DNA of 64,000 nucleotides. Source: Achatina immaculata. Taxonomy: Eukaryota; Mollusca; Gastropoda; Stylommatophora; Achatinidae. The translations under genes were made by a program, and so were the position numbers. Under the pieces are notes generated by a model. That model was not told the DNA's origin, made no database searches, and was given only the letters and a program-made list of their open reading frames with translations. Of this stretch, positions 45,722 to 55,678 are shown piece by piece (position 1 is the stretch's first letter; every line of letters begins with the position of its first letter). Location of the stretch: positions 13,841,702 through 13,905,701 of the forward strand of contig CM019716.1 of the NCBI GenBank assembly GCA_009760885.1, in the 5' to 3' direction.

Positions 45722-46648
45722 GTTCATTCATTCATTTGCATGTCCCTTGCGGAACTTTACCTCCCTAACAGCTCTCCTGTAGGCCTCTCGGTTGTAAGCA
45801 AGATGGCCTGCTGCTGATGCATCTATTTGCAGATTATCAACGATGTCTTGCAGCCATCTTCGCCTTGGTCTTCCTCTCTTTCTTTTCCCCGTTATGTACC
45901 CTTCCAAGACGGTCTTCTCTAGATTATCATGACTTTTAACGTGTCCAAAATAAGTTTTCTCTCTTTAATCCTCTTTACTAGCCAGCCTTCTTCAATATTA
46001 AGTTCTTGTAGTATGGATATATCTGTTCTTTTTGTGTCCATGATATTTGAAGAACTCTTCTGTAGCATTTACATTCAAAAGCATTTATGTGTTTCTCAGC
46101 TGTTTTGTTAAGTATCCAGGTCTCACAGGCATATGTTGCGATGGGAAAGATGCATGCTCTTAAAAATATTTTTGTGGTTCTGTCTTTTCCTCTCCACAGA
46201 TTCTTTAGTTGTTTTACTATTTGAAGAGCGATAGATATCCTCCTTTAAATTTCCCTCATTGTATCTCCATTATTAGTTAGTAGTGATCCAAGATATTCAA
46301 AACTCTCCACTTCTTCCAAGTTTTCCTCATTGATACATATTTCAGCTGCCTTGTTTGCTTTGTCAGTTGTCATCAATTTAGTTTTCTTTGCATTAAGATA
46401 GAGGTTTTGCTCCTCGCTGTTCTTATGGATTGACATAATTAGTTTTTCCATTCCTTTCTGTGTTGCTGACAATAATACTGTGTCATCAGTATATCTAATC
46501 TCTGATATTTCATAACCTACAATTTTTATGGCATCATAATATTCTTTGTCTATATCTTCTCTAACATTCCTCATTATATTTTCAGTAAACAAGTTAAATA
46601 AGTAAGACGACAATACGCAACCCTGACAGACCCCTTGTTTTATGTCAC
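45722..46648 (-). pseudogene. LINE-A RT C-terminal part
   Basis: The minus strand holds a 122-codon frame (46613-46245) with SSYLFNLFTENIMRNVREDI, the catalytic region as IRYTDDTVLLSAT, and YLNAKKTKLMTTDKA. The active-site YADD is changed to YTDD. The remaining C-terminal part is frameshifted down to a (TGAA)n tail at 45723-45735. The 5' end is cut after GVCQG, in a CCCCTTGTTTTATGTCA block. Confidence 0.9.
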
Positions 46649-46683
46649 AGAATAGGTATTCATCTTTAACACATTCTTACACC

Positions 46684-47391
46684 CCTCCCGTGCCGCTAAA
46701 CGTCACATAGGGCCCGCATGGTAGTTCGCTAAGACTTCCTGTCTTCGGCGAGTTTTTCAGTCTCATCAAGGGATGTTATGCCCTTTGAATTGGCTTCTCT
46801 TAACTATGTCCTCTTTAGAGTTTCACGTGGTTGACCTCTTTTTCTTCGGCCTGTTGTGTTCCATTTGATAGCTTGTTTGGGGATCCTCTGATTGTTTCTT
46901 CTTGTCACATGACCGACATATGTCCATCTTCTTTTTCTGAAAACCCATGAGACTGGTTGTTGTTTGCTCATCTGCCGTATCTCTGCATATTTCTTAAATT
47001 CGTTCCACTTTATGCTGAGTATTTTCCTTGGGCATTTGTTTTCAAAAGAGTCTAATTTGTTCTCTGTTTCTTTAGTTGTTTTCAAGCATAAATGAGGGTG
47101 GACTGAATTTGAATTGAATAATCTTAACTTGGCTTTTGTGCTTATAACTTCTGAATGCCATATGTTCTCAAGATTCTTGAAGGTCAATGCTGCTTTTGCA
47201 CTTCTTCCTTTCTGGTGTCACCATCCTGGTCTATGTAGCTACCGCGATATGCAAAATGGTTTACTTCTTCAACAGCTGTTCCTTCTACGCATATTTGTCT
47301 TTAGTGGTCAATGAGAAGTTTCATGTTTTTGTTTATTCCTTGTTGGTTTCAAGTCCTGTTTTACTAGCCATCGAAGACAGGGTATCTTTAA
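46684..47391 (-). pseudogene. LINE-B C-terminal ORF remnant
   Basis: A 127-codon minus frame (47187-46804) encodes TFKNLENIWHSEVISTKAKL, LDSFENKCPRKILSIKWNEF, EIRQMSKQQPVSWVFRKRRW and VTRRNNQRIPKQAIKWNTTG. It is truncated upstream in the palm/thumb region. ATCTTTAA at 46663-46670 and 47384-47391 may be an 8-bp target duplication. It lies about 35 bp from the truncated LINE-A copy. Confidence 0.9.
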
Positions 47392-47574
47392 TAACAAGCA
47401 CAAAAAGATATACGAAGTGGTTAGCCACTCTTTTGTCATGGAGAAGGTCGGTGGTCGAATCCTGGTGGAGGTGCCACAGTCATCCGACTCCATAAGTGAG
47501 AGTTTGTTTCGTTCTCGTGGCAGTGAAGGAAAGGTCGTCAGTTGGGAAACTTTTCTTCTCCCTTCTTCTTCTTC

Positions 47575-47582
47575 TTCTTCTT

Positions 47583-47618
<36 letters not shown>

Positions 47619-47670
47619 TTACTACTACTACTACTACTAATACTACTACTACTACTACTTCTACTACAAA

Positions 47671-47712
<42 letters not shown>

Positions 47713-47997
47713 AAATACTACTAATACTTCTACTACTTCTACTACTACTACTACTATTACTACTACTACTACTTCTACTACGTCTACTACTACTACAAAT
47801 ACTACTACTACTACTTCTACTACTACTACTACTACAAATACTACTACTACTACAAATACTACTACTACAAATACTACTACTACAAATACTACTACTACTA
47901 CAAATACTACTACTACAAATACTACTACTACTACTACAAATACTACTACTACTACTACTACTCCTACTACTTCCTTCTTCTTCTTCTTTTTCTTCGA
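47575..47997. repeat. (ACT)n array, tail region of repeat G
   Basis: About 400 bp of ACT units with AAT interruptions, then TTC units at 47972-47996 that join repeat G. On the minus strand this is G body, GAA units, then a GTA array. Confidence 0.95.
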
Positions 47998-48350
47998 TGT
48001 CACTGGAACTACCAGATGATGTTCTTTGCAGCCGGTGTTGTGAAGCTGTTGAGGCACATCATCTTGTCGGAGTGGAAGATGGCAGTAATTTTTTCATTGT
48101 GTCTGAGTGTAGCTAAAAAGCAAGAGGTGAGCAATACTTCTTGAGCAGACTCCACCACCATGGGGACTATGGTGATCCCTTCTCCTTTAGTCAGTCTAGG
48201 GCTGTTGCTGGGGGTGGGGGTACCAATGGAGACATGGGGCTGGGTCTTGGTCAGCTACGTTTCGCCAACCCGGACGCTAGCATTTCAGCTATGGATCCCT
48301 GGTTGGCAGAACAAAACGCGTCTTCCCCCCCCCCCCCCCACAACCCGGTT
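47998..48350 (-). mobile_element. Repeat G (SINE-like)
   Basis: Contains TTGAGCAGACTCCACCACCA, GACTATGGTGATCCCTTCTC and CTATGGATCCCTGGTTGGCA. Its tail side carries GAA units and the ACT/GTA array. A C run at about 48325-48341 lies at its 5' side. Confidence 0.75.
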
Positions 48351-48425
48351 GTATTAAAGTGCTTGTATTAATATTTTATAAGAAGCAAAAGAAAAATGTT
48401 CATATTATATAACAAGCACACGAAT

Positions 48426-49591
48426 GATATTATTAGAAAATGGTCAGAGTGTTTATTTCATCTTATCTTATATCTTATATCCTTCCCGTGCCGTTAAACG
48501 TCACATAGGGCTCGCAAAGTAGTTCGCCAATTTTTCCTGTCTTCGGCGAGTCTTTCAACCTCATCAAAGGATTTTATGCCTGTTAACTTGGCCTCTCTTA
48601 ATAATGTCCTCTTCAGAGTTTCACGCGGTCTGCCCCTTTTTCTTCGGCCTGTTGTGTTCCATCTGATAGCTTGTTTTGTGATTCTCTGATCATTTCTTCT
48701 CATCAAGTGACCAACATATGTCCATCTCCTTTTCCTGATCACCCATGAGACTGGTTGTTGTTCAGTCATCTGTCCCATCTCTGCATTGCTCCCGAATTCA
48801 TTCCACTTGATGCCGAGTATTTTCCTTAGGCATCTGTTTTCGAAAGAGTCCAATTTCTTTTCTATTTCTTTAGTTGTTTTCCAGCTTTCGCATGCATAAA
48901 TGAGGGTGGATATTACATTTGAATTGAATAGTCTTAACTTGGTTTTTGTGCTTATAACTTTTGAATTCCATATGTTCTCAAGATTCTTGAAGATTGATGC
49001 TGCTTTTGCAATTCTGATCCTAACTTCCTTTCTAGTGTCACCATCCTGGTCTATGTAGCTGCCAAGGTATGCAAATTGATTGACTTCTTCAATATATGTC
49101 CCTTCTATGTGTATTTTTCCATTTTGATTGATGGGAATTTTCATTATTTTTGTTTTGTCCTTGTTAATTTCAAGTCCTATTTTGCTAGCCAGTGAAGACA
49201 GGCTATCTGTTTTTTCTTGCATGGAATTCACATTATTACTGATAAGAGTTATGTCATCAGCAAAATCAAGATCTTCTAGCTGGGTCCCATGTACCCAGTC
49301 AATACCTGTGTTACCTGTGCAGCATTTTTTCATTATGAAGTCTATTGTAATCCCAAAAAGTAAAGGAGACAGTATACATCCTTGTTTCACGCCTGTTTCA
49401 ATCTGGAACCATTCACTCATCCCTTCTTCTGTCTTGACTGCACAACCATATCCATTGTATAAGTCCTTAATGATGTTGACAATTTTAGATGGTATTCCAT
49501 ATAGACATAAAATTCTCCATAATGAATCTCTGTTATTTCATACCAGAGATATTATTAGAAAATGGTCAGAGTGTTTATTTCATACCAGAGA
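48426..49591 (-). mobile_element. LINE-B insertion with 36-bp target duplication
   Basis: The element body runs 49533-48462 on the minus strand, with the 3' end GGAAGGATATAAGATATAAG at the left. A perfect 36-bp direct repeat (starting GATATTATTAGAAAATGGTC) flanks it at 48426-48461 and 49548-49583. At its 5' junction, TTATTTCATACCAGAGA (49533-49549) copies 49575-49591, which looks like a short templated addition. The element is 5' truncated within the RT. Confidence 0.9.
48494..49531 (-). CDS. LINE-B reverse transcriptase, C-terminal ORF (5' truncated, frame intact)
   Basis: An uninterrupted minus-strand frame of about 345 codons begins where the element is truncated (NRDSLWRILCLYGIPSKIV). 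It therefore has no native start; the first Met is at 49420. In order it shows the RT palm: WFQIETGVKQGCILSPLLFG, then the catalytic LDFADDITLI at about 90 residues in. Next come the GLEINKDKTKIM thumb and YIDQDGDTRKEVRIRIAKAA, a connection region with LIYACESWK. The end has PVSWVIRKRRWTYVGHLMRR, GRRKRGRPRETLKRTLLREA and LRALCDV, then stop. An FADD box instead of YADD is normal for some non-LTR clades. The protein would synthesise cDNA at target sites, but the missing endonuclease and N-terminal RT make this copy non-autonomous. Confidence 0.85.
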   Translation of the reverse strand, partial: RDSLWRILCLYGIPSKIVNIIKDLYNGYGCAVKTEEGMSEWFQIETGVKQGCILSPLLFGITIDFIMKKCCTGNTGIDWVHGTQLEDLDFADDITLISNNVNSMQEKTDSLSSLASKIGLEINKDKTKIMKIPINQNGKIHIEGTYIEEVNQFAYLGSYIDQDGDTRKEVRIRIAKAASIFKNLENIWNSKVISTKTKLRLFNSNVISTLIYACESWKTTKEIEKKLDSFENRCLRKILGIKWNEFGSNAEMGQMTEQQPVSWVIRKRRWTYVGHLMRRNDQRITKQAIRWNTTGRRKRGRPRETLKRTLLREAKLTGIKSFDEVERLAEDRKNWRTTLRALCDV

Positions 49592-49964
49592 GCGCCCATA
49601 CAGTGGTTGATCAGCTACCAACTGCATGGGGGGGGGGGGCGTAGGGGTGGGGGGTGAGATATTCTAGAAGGTTGTGGATATGACTGAGGGCTTGGGCTCA
49701 TGGTGTTCGAAAAACTTCCAGCACTCACCTGAATCTTAGATGGTCGTATATAAGGAAAGCTAGTTCGGCAAGTCTTCCAGTTTATCATCTTTCAGGGAAT
49801 GTGATAGTGTCATGTCGCTCTTTTAGTCGATGATCTCTTATTTGTTTTAATTATATTTGTAACTTTCTTTTCTCCTTATGTTTATATTAGCTTTTCATTG
49901 TATTCTATAGTAGATTTCATTGCTCTGTAACAGTGTGCCGTTTTCTTATTTTTTTTTCAAATTA
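49592..49964. other. No gene seen
   Basis: Contains a G run at 49628-49637. Nothing else is supported. Confidence 0.5.
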
Positions 49965-50665
49965 GGGAGAGGGAGAGGGAGGGGAAGAGAGGGAGAGAGC
50001 GAGAGAGAAAGGGAGAGAGAGGGAGGAGAGGCAGGGAGATAGAGACGGGGAGAGAGAGGGAGGGAGAGAGAGGGTGAGAGTGAGGTGAAGAGAGAGGGGA
50101 GAGAGGTAGAGAGAGAGAAAGATAGAGAGGGAGAGAGAGAAGGAGAGAGAGATAGAGACAGAGGGGGAAAGAGATAGATCTGAGATCACCATGTTTCTCC
50201 CACGGACAACTTTATATTGCTTGCTCAAGGGAGAGAGAAAGGGGGAGAGAGAAGAAGAGAGAGAGATAGAGAGAGGGAGAGAGAGGGGGATAGAGATATG
50301 GACAGAGAGAGGGAGAGAGATAGGAGAGAGAGAGAGAGAGGGAGAGAGAGAAGGACAGAGACAGGGACAGATAGAGAGGGAGAGATAGAGAGACAGAGAC
50401 AGGGGCAGAGAGAGAGAGAGGGAGAGAGATAGAGAGGGAAGATAAAGGGACAGAGACAGGGACAGAGAGAGAGGGAGAGAGATAGAGATAGAGAAATAGA
50501 GAGACAGAGACAAGGGAAGAGAGAGAGGGGGAGAGATAGAGATAGAGAGACAGAGAGAGAGGGAGAGAGATAGAGACAGAAAGAGAGGATAAAGATGGAG
50601 AGATAGGACAGAGACAGAAAAAGAGGGAGAGAAATAGAGAGGGAAAGATAGAGAGACAGGGGCAG
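49965..50665. repeat. (GA)n-rich purine tract
   Basis: About 700 bp of GAGAGG/GATAGA-type purine-rich DNA, broken at 50168-50228 by a 60-bp segment (CACCATGTTTCTCCCACGG, TTATATTGCTTGCTCAA). That segment recurs at 51158-51218 after another GA stretch. Ser/Leu/Pro-rich minus-strand frames are artefacts. Confidence 0.95.
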
Positions 50666-50780
50666 AATGAATGAATGAATAATCTTTATTTTTCAAGGGT
50701 AAAGAATTGGGCACGTAGGCCCGTCTTACATTCTGCCCTTCATCACTCCATCTTTCATTCTTCCCACACACTTGATTTAG
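50666..50780 (-). mobile_element. Repeat L 3' end with hairpin
   Basis: The minus strand reads GAATGAAAGATGGAGTGATG, then GACGGGCCTACGTGCCCAAT, CCTTGAAAAATAAAGATT and (ATTC)n. Compared with 43620 the hairpin stem is unchanged, while the loop is CTACGT instead of CTGCGA. Confidence 0.7.
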
Positions 50781-51054
50781 TACAAAAATACAAATTAAAT
50801 TAGGAAAAACATATCAAAAGAGTGTAAGATTTAACTACTACATTCAAGGTAAAAGAGAAGAAGTAATTAACCAAATAAAATAGCACTCACGCACACATAC
50901 ACACGCAGACATATACATAAATAAAAATACATTGTAAATACAGATCTTCTAACATATGTTTTTTTAAACAAACATTAAAATAATTTCTAACAATATCTAA
51001 CAAGTTGCTTTTCTAACTATGTCACTGAAGTACTTGATGGTTTACAAGCCATGT

Positions 51055-51220
51055 GCAGAGAGAGAGGGAGAGAGATAGAGAGGGAGCGATAGAGGGACAG
51101 AGACAGGAACAGAGAGAGAGGGAGAGAGATAGAGATAGAGAGATAAAGAGGGAGAGAGATAGATTTGAGATCGCCATGTTTTTCCCACGGATAACTTTAT
51201 GTTGCTTGCTCAAAGGTGGG
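51055..51220. repeat. GA-rich tract plus 60-bp duplicated segment
   Basis: A second GA tract (51058-51160) followed by a copy of the 50168-50228 segment with about 7 substitutions. GA tract plus segment therefore form a dispersed repeat unit. Confidence 0.85.
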
Positions 51221-51304
51221 TTCACCTAAGAATTTATTTCTTCTTGCTCCTGGAGGTGAAACTAAAAATGTTATTTATAATCAAGCCGTCTAGGCTCTGT
51301 ACAA

Positions 51305-51465
51305 CCATCTAGAAGGTTGTGGAAATTAATTCAATATTGTAGAACTTTCTAGAAGATATTGTGGAACTGAATAGACCTATGTAGAGCGTTCTAGAAGGTT
51401 GCGGCAAAGAATAGAACTTTGTAGAACCGTCTAGAAGGTTGTGGAAATTAATAGAACTTTGTTGA
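51305..51465. repeat. Short minisatellite (about 48 bp)
   Basis: About three and a half copies of TCTAGAAGGTTGTGGAA followed by TTAATAGAACTTTGTAGAAC. Confidence 0.8.
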
Positions 51466-51492
51466 TTGGGAGGAATAAATACTCGGACAACG

Positions 51493-52704
51493 TCTGGTAC
51501 TCAGCTAATAAATATAGATAGAGGTGTATAGTATAGTTTTACAAAGTGGCAGAGGGAGTGAGAAGAGTGACAAAAAACGAATAGAGAATGTATAAATGAA
51601 AAACATACAACATCCAATATTTCGGAGTGAGCCTTTTTCGAGGATTAACATGCACAAACGAGACAAAAACATAACTAAATGAAAAACTTATCTTAATATG
51701 GCCTCCTCCAGAAGTAGGAAACAGAGAAATGCGTGTCCACTAAAGAAGCATAGAGACCACGCGGGGCCACACAAAGGATAAGCCAATAGAACCAATCGTA
51801 AAGAAGAGACGGAGAGAGAGGAGGAAAACAGATAGTTGAAGGGTGGGGGGAAGGGCAATAGTAGCATGAAAGCCGCTAGAATAGAAGGTGTCGGGGTAGG
51901 GGGAAAGGGGAAAATAGGACATTTCTGTTAGTGAGATCCGCTCTTGTTCTGCTGATGTACGATCTCGGAGGGTCCTAGAACAGCGCCTTATTTTCCAGGC
52001 TGGTTGTCTCCACCCAGATGGAATTAACAATGTCTTCAACTTTCTGTAACTTCTTTAGTTTTCCACCCCTCCCCTCCCTTTTCTTTTTTTACTCTACTTT
52101 CTTTCTCTTATCTACCCATCCCTATCGCCACCTTTTTTCTTCTCTGGCAACATATTGGTGTTTATAGGCTCTTGTCCTATTCACCAGTTTCACATTTTCT
52201 CCCTGCAGGTGTTTGTGTTCTTCATGTATTATCTCTCCGCTTCCCCTTTCCCCCTTCCCCCCCCCCCCGACACCTTCTCCTCTAGCAGCTATCATGTTTC
52301 AATTGCCTTCCCCCCCCACCTTTCAACCACCTCTTCTTTACGACTGGCTGTAATGGCTTATCCTTTGTGTGGCCCCGCGTAGTCTCTGTGCATCTTCTAG
52401 TGGACACGCATTTCTCTGTTTCCTACTTCTGGAGGAGGCCATATTAAGATAAGTTCTTCGTTTAGTTATGTTTTTTTTTTGGTCTCGTTTGTGCATGTAA
52501 TCCTCGAAAAAGGCTCACTCCGAAATATCGGATGTTGTATGTTTTTCATGTATACATTATTATACTTTCTATTCGTTTTTTTCTCACTTTACTCACTCCC
52601 TCTTCCACTTTGTAAAACTATGCCTTACACCTCTATCTACCTTTCTTATTTAAACCAGTTTTACTGCAGTCACCATCCCTTTTATCTGGTGCTCAGCTAG
52701 TATT
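51493..52704. repeat. Large imperfect inverted repeat, 400-bp arms
   Basis: The left arm 51515-51912 and right arm 52240-52639 are reverse complements with scattered mismatches and small gaps. Shared blocks include GAGGTGTA..ATAGTTTTAC, CGAATAGA, ATATTTCGGAGTGAGCCTTT, GAAGTAGGAAACAGAGAAAT and GCGGGGCCACACAAAGGAT. The loop is about 327 bp. Direct repeats TCTGGTACTCAGCTAATA (51493) and TCTGGTGCTCAGCTAGTA (52685) flank the structure, the right one after a 45-bp gap. No coding frame spans it. Confidence 0.85.
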
Positions 52705-53408
52705 TTATAACAAGCAAACGGAAGAGATTCACACCATCTGTGCTTCGTTCTATTTTTGTGAAAGAGAAAACACAAGCTGTGACAGGAAAGAAAAACTAAA
52801 ACACAAACTGTGACAGGAAGGAGCAAACTAAAACACAAGCAGTGATAGGAAGAAGCAAAGTAAAACACCAGCAGTGACAAGTAGGAGCAAACTAAAACAC
52901 AAGCTGTGACAGAAAGGAACAAAGTTAAAACACAAGCTGTGACAAGAAGAAGCAAACAAAGCCACAAGCTCTGACAAGAATGAACAAAGCTAAACAGAAG
53001 CTGTGACAGAACAAAACTAAAACACAAGCTGTGACAAGAAGAAGCAAACAAAGCCACAAGCTCTGACAAGAATGAACAAAGCTAAACAGAAGCTGTGACA
53101 GAACAAAACTAAAACACAAGCTGTGACAAGAATGAACAAAGCTAAAATACAAGTTGTAACAGGAATGAATAAAGCTAAAACACAAGCTGTGCTAGAATAA
53201 AGCTAAAACACAAGCTGTAAAGAACAAAACTAAAACACAAGCTGTAACAAGAAGGAACACAGCTAAAACAGAAGCTGTGACAGTAAGGAACAAATCTAAA
53301 ACATAAGCTGTGATAGAATAAAGCTAAAACACAAGCTGTGACAGGACAAAGCTAAAACGCAAGCTGTGACAGAACAAAGCTAAAACACTAGCTGTGAGAG
53401 GAAGAAGA

Positions 53409-54050
53409 GACAGATATTGAAGAAGTCAATCAATTTGCATACCTTGGCAGCTACATAGATCAGGATGGTGACACTAGAAAGGAAGTTAGGATCAGAATTG
53501 CAAAAGCAGCATCAATCTTCAAGAATCTTGAGAACATATGGAATTCAAAAGTTATAAGCACAAAAACCAAGTTAAGACTATTCAATTCAAATGTAATATC
53601 CACCCTCATTTATGCATGCGAAAGCTGGAAAACAACTAAAGAAATAGAAAAGAGATTAGACTCTTCTGAAAACAAATGCCTAAGGAAAATACTCGGCATC
53701 AAGTGGAATGAATTCAAGAACAATGTAGAGATAAGACAGATGACTGAACAACAACCAGTCTCATGGGTGATCAGGAAAAGGAGATGGACATATGTTGGTC
53801 ACTTGATGAGAAGAAATGATCAGAGAATCCCAAAACAAGCTATCAAGTGGAACACAACAGGCCGAAGAAAAAGGGGCAGACCGCGTGAAACTCTGAAGAG
53901 GACATTATTAAGAGAGGCCAAGTTAACAGGCATAAAATCCTTTGATGAGGTTGAAAGACTCGCCGAAGACAGGAAAAATTGGCGAACTACTTTACGAGCC
54001 CTATGTGACGTTTAACGGCACGGGAAGGATATAATATATAAGATATAAGA
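53409..54050 (+). mobile_element. LINE-B inserted in the minisatellite
   Basis: A 5'-truncated LINE-B whose 3' end GGCACGGGAAGGATATAATA, ATAAGATATAAGATA meets the array at AGGAAGGAACAAAGC. An uninterrupted unit at 56410-56440 (GCTAGCTGTGAGAGGAAGGA) shows what the empty site looked like. AGGAAG-type bases on both sides may be the target duplication. Confidence 0.9.
53416..54015 (+). CDS. LINE-B C-terminal ORF, partial (frame intact)
   Basis: A 199-codon frame with stop at 54013 and no native start. It begins after the RT active site (IEEVNQFAYLGSYIDQDGDT) and runs through KNLENIWNSKVISTKTKLRL, ISTLIYACESWK, LRKILGIKWNEF, VEIRQMTEQQPVSWVIRKRR and GRRKRGRPRETLKRTLL to ALCDV. It is very close to the copy at 48494, which indicates recent activity of this family. 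The catalytic FADD is missing, so it is not an enzyme. The earlier Met at 53740 is internal. Confidence 0.8.
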   Translation: MEEVNQFAYLGSYIDQDGDTRKEVRIRIAKAASIFKNLENIWNSKVISTKTKLRLFNSNVISTLIYACESWKTTKEIEKRLDSSENKCLRKILGIKWNEFKNNVEIRQMTEQQPVSWVIRKRRWTYVGHLMRRNDQRIPKQAIKWNTTGRRKRGRPRETLKRTLLREAKLTGIKSFDEVERLAEDRKNWRTTLRALCDV

Positions 54051-54300
54051 TAGGAAGGAACAAAGCTAAAATACAAGCTGTGATAGAACAAAGCTAAAAC
54101 ACAAGCTGTGACAAAACAAAGCTAAAACACAAACTGTGACAGAACAAAGCTAAAACACAAGCTGTGACAAAACAAAGCTAAAACACAAACTGTGACAGAA
54201 CAAAGCTAAAACACAAGCTGTGACAGGAAGAAGCAAAACTAAAACACAAGCTGTGACAAGAATGAACAAAACTAAAACACAAGCTGTGACAGAACAAAGC

Positions 54301-55678
54301 TTCTTCTTCTTCTTCTTCGTTCGCACTGTCTGTCTATATCTGCAGTCCTGTCTCTTGGATAAATTTCACTGTTTTTTGTAACTCATGTATGGAACCGTAG
54401 AGCTTATCTTCTTTAGTGGTTTCACTGGGCCAGTAATTATTTCTCAGTGTCTCGTAGTTGATGCAGTTCTGGAGGATATGTTCCACGGTTTGGGGCACCT
54501 GGGCACATGTACATAGATTAGTAGTACCAACCTTAAACTTTGTATACATATGACTTCGGAGTCGGCTGTGTCCTGTTCGGAGACGGAAGATGGTGACTTG
54601 TTCCTTTCTGTTTAGCATGTGATAGTCATCACGTGGTGGTGTTTGTGGCTTCCTATAGGTTTTTATCATGCTTTTCTTCTGATTATAGGTGACTGGTATG
54701 TCTGGTTGCTCCATTTCAGTGCCCTCTTTGGCCAGATGGTCAGCTTTCTCATTGCCTGGTATCCCACAGTGGGAGGGAATCCACTGCAAAGTGACTCCAT
54801 GTTGTAAGCCAATTTTTGACAAGGCATCCTTAAGGTCTGGTAGTTTGTTGCACTGAAGAGCCTCCAGTACTGATCTTGCATCTGTGAGAATTACTACAGG
54901 ACATGCATCAATTCTGGAGTCTGATAGTTTTTCAACTGCAGCAATAATTGCCCTAACTTCTGCATCAAAGTTGTTGCAGTATTTACCAGTGGGTATGGAA
55001 ATCTTGTCAATGGTGTTGTTTGGATATTCAATATATGCTCCTGCCCCACCATTTTTTATGGCATTATGTGCAGATCCATCTGTATACACACGTATCCAGG
55101 TGTCACATGGATATTTGTCATCTAGAACACTAAGTGTGGCTATTGATCTTACAAGACTGCTCTGCATCTCACCATTCTGCACACCTTTCACTTCAGTCTG
55201 AATAGTTATTTGTGTATAATCTGCTTCTTTCCATGGTGTATGCTCTGGTACAGATGATAATGGAGTGACTACAGTTGGAAGGTCAGGTATCAGCTTACGC
55301 ATACGCTTGGCCTGATGAATGAAGCTGCTTCTTTTAAGCCGTCCTAATGCCAAGTTATTGAATCTCTCCTTCAGGGGATGGCTTACAGAGCTAAGGAATT
55401 TTTCTCCCATGGTCATGACCTTTGTGTCTCTACGTTCCTTTAGCGGTTGAACACCAACTATTTTCTGTATTTCTACTATTGGTGTGGACCTCATGGCACC
55501 TGTGATAATCCGTAGTGACTGATTTTGAACCTTGTCTAGATTATGCAGCGTAGTGTTTGATGATGTGCACCAAGATGTTGAGCCATATTCTAAATGTGGT
55601 AGAATACTTTGCTGATATACGTTCTTGAGGATTCTTTCACTAGCTCCCCATGTAGTCCCACTCAATTTTCTTAATATG
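54301..55678 (-). mobile_element. LINE-C (RNase H type) inserted in the minisatellite
   Basis: A 1.4-kb 5'-truncated element on the minus strand, ending in six GAA units at 54301-54319. The sequence CAGAACAAAGCT occurs at both junctions, but it is also part of the array unit, so it cannot be proved to be a target duplication. The 5' end falls just before KLSGTTWGAS in the region after the RT domain. Confidence 0.9.
54334..55665 (-). CDS. LINE-C ORF2 C-terminus with complete RNase H domain
   Basis: An uninterrupted 443-codon frame. Residues 1-90 carry the post-RT region: SILPHLEYGSTSWCTSSNTT, LDKVQNQSLRIITGAMRSTP. Residues about 190-320 form an RNase H fold with all expected catalytic positions: RVYTDGSAHN (Asp), NFDAEVRAIIAAVEKL (Glu), VILTDARSVLEAL (Asp) and WIPSHCGIPGNEKADHLAKE (His, Asp). 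The rest has IFRLRTGHSRLRSHMY and CTCAQVPQTVEHILQNC, a Cys/His-like end common in I/Jockey-related LINEs. RNase H removes RNA from the RNA-DNA hybrid during integration. RT and endonuclease are missing because of 5' truncation, and the Met is internal, so the native start is lost. The intact frame suggests a young copy. Confidence 0.85.
   Translation of the reverse strand: MSGTTWGASERILKNVYQQSILPHLEYGSTSWCTSSNTTLHNLDKVQNQSLRIITGAMRSTPIVEIQKIVGVQPLKERRDTKVMTMGEKFLSSVSHPLKERFNNLALGRLKRSSFIHQAKRMRKLIPDLPTVVTPLSSVPEHTPWKEADYTQITIQTEVKGVQNGEMQSSLVRSIATLSVLDDKYPCDTWIRVYTDGSAHNAIKNGGAGAYIEYPNNTIDKISIPTGKYCNNFDAEVRAIIAAVEKLSDSRIDACPVVILTDARSVLEALQCNKLPDLKDALSKIGLQHGVTLQWIPSHCGIPGNEKADHLAKEGTEMEQPDIPVTYNQKKSMIKTYRKPQTPPRDDYHMLNRKEQVTIFRLRTGHSRLRSHMYTKFKVGTTNLCTCAQVPQTVEHILQNCINYETLRNNYWPSETTKEDKLYGSIHELQKTVKFIQETGLQI

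Noticed and set aside
47308..48116. Val-, Thr- and Leu-rich proteins on both strands
   Set aside because: All come from the ACT trinucleotide array.
49962..50771. 269-codon Ser/Leu/Pro-rich frame
   Set aside because: It is a translation of GA-rich DNA that runs into a repeat L end.
51600..52560. Penelope-type element with hammerhead ribozyme, suggested by the CCGAAATATCGG block
   Set aside because: I could not find a CTGATGA...GAAA hammerhead core or a GIY-YIG or RT frame, so the family remains unassigned.
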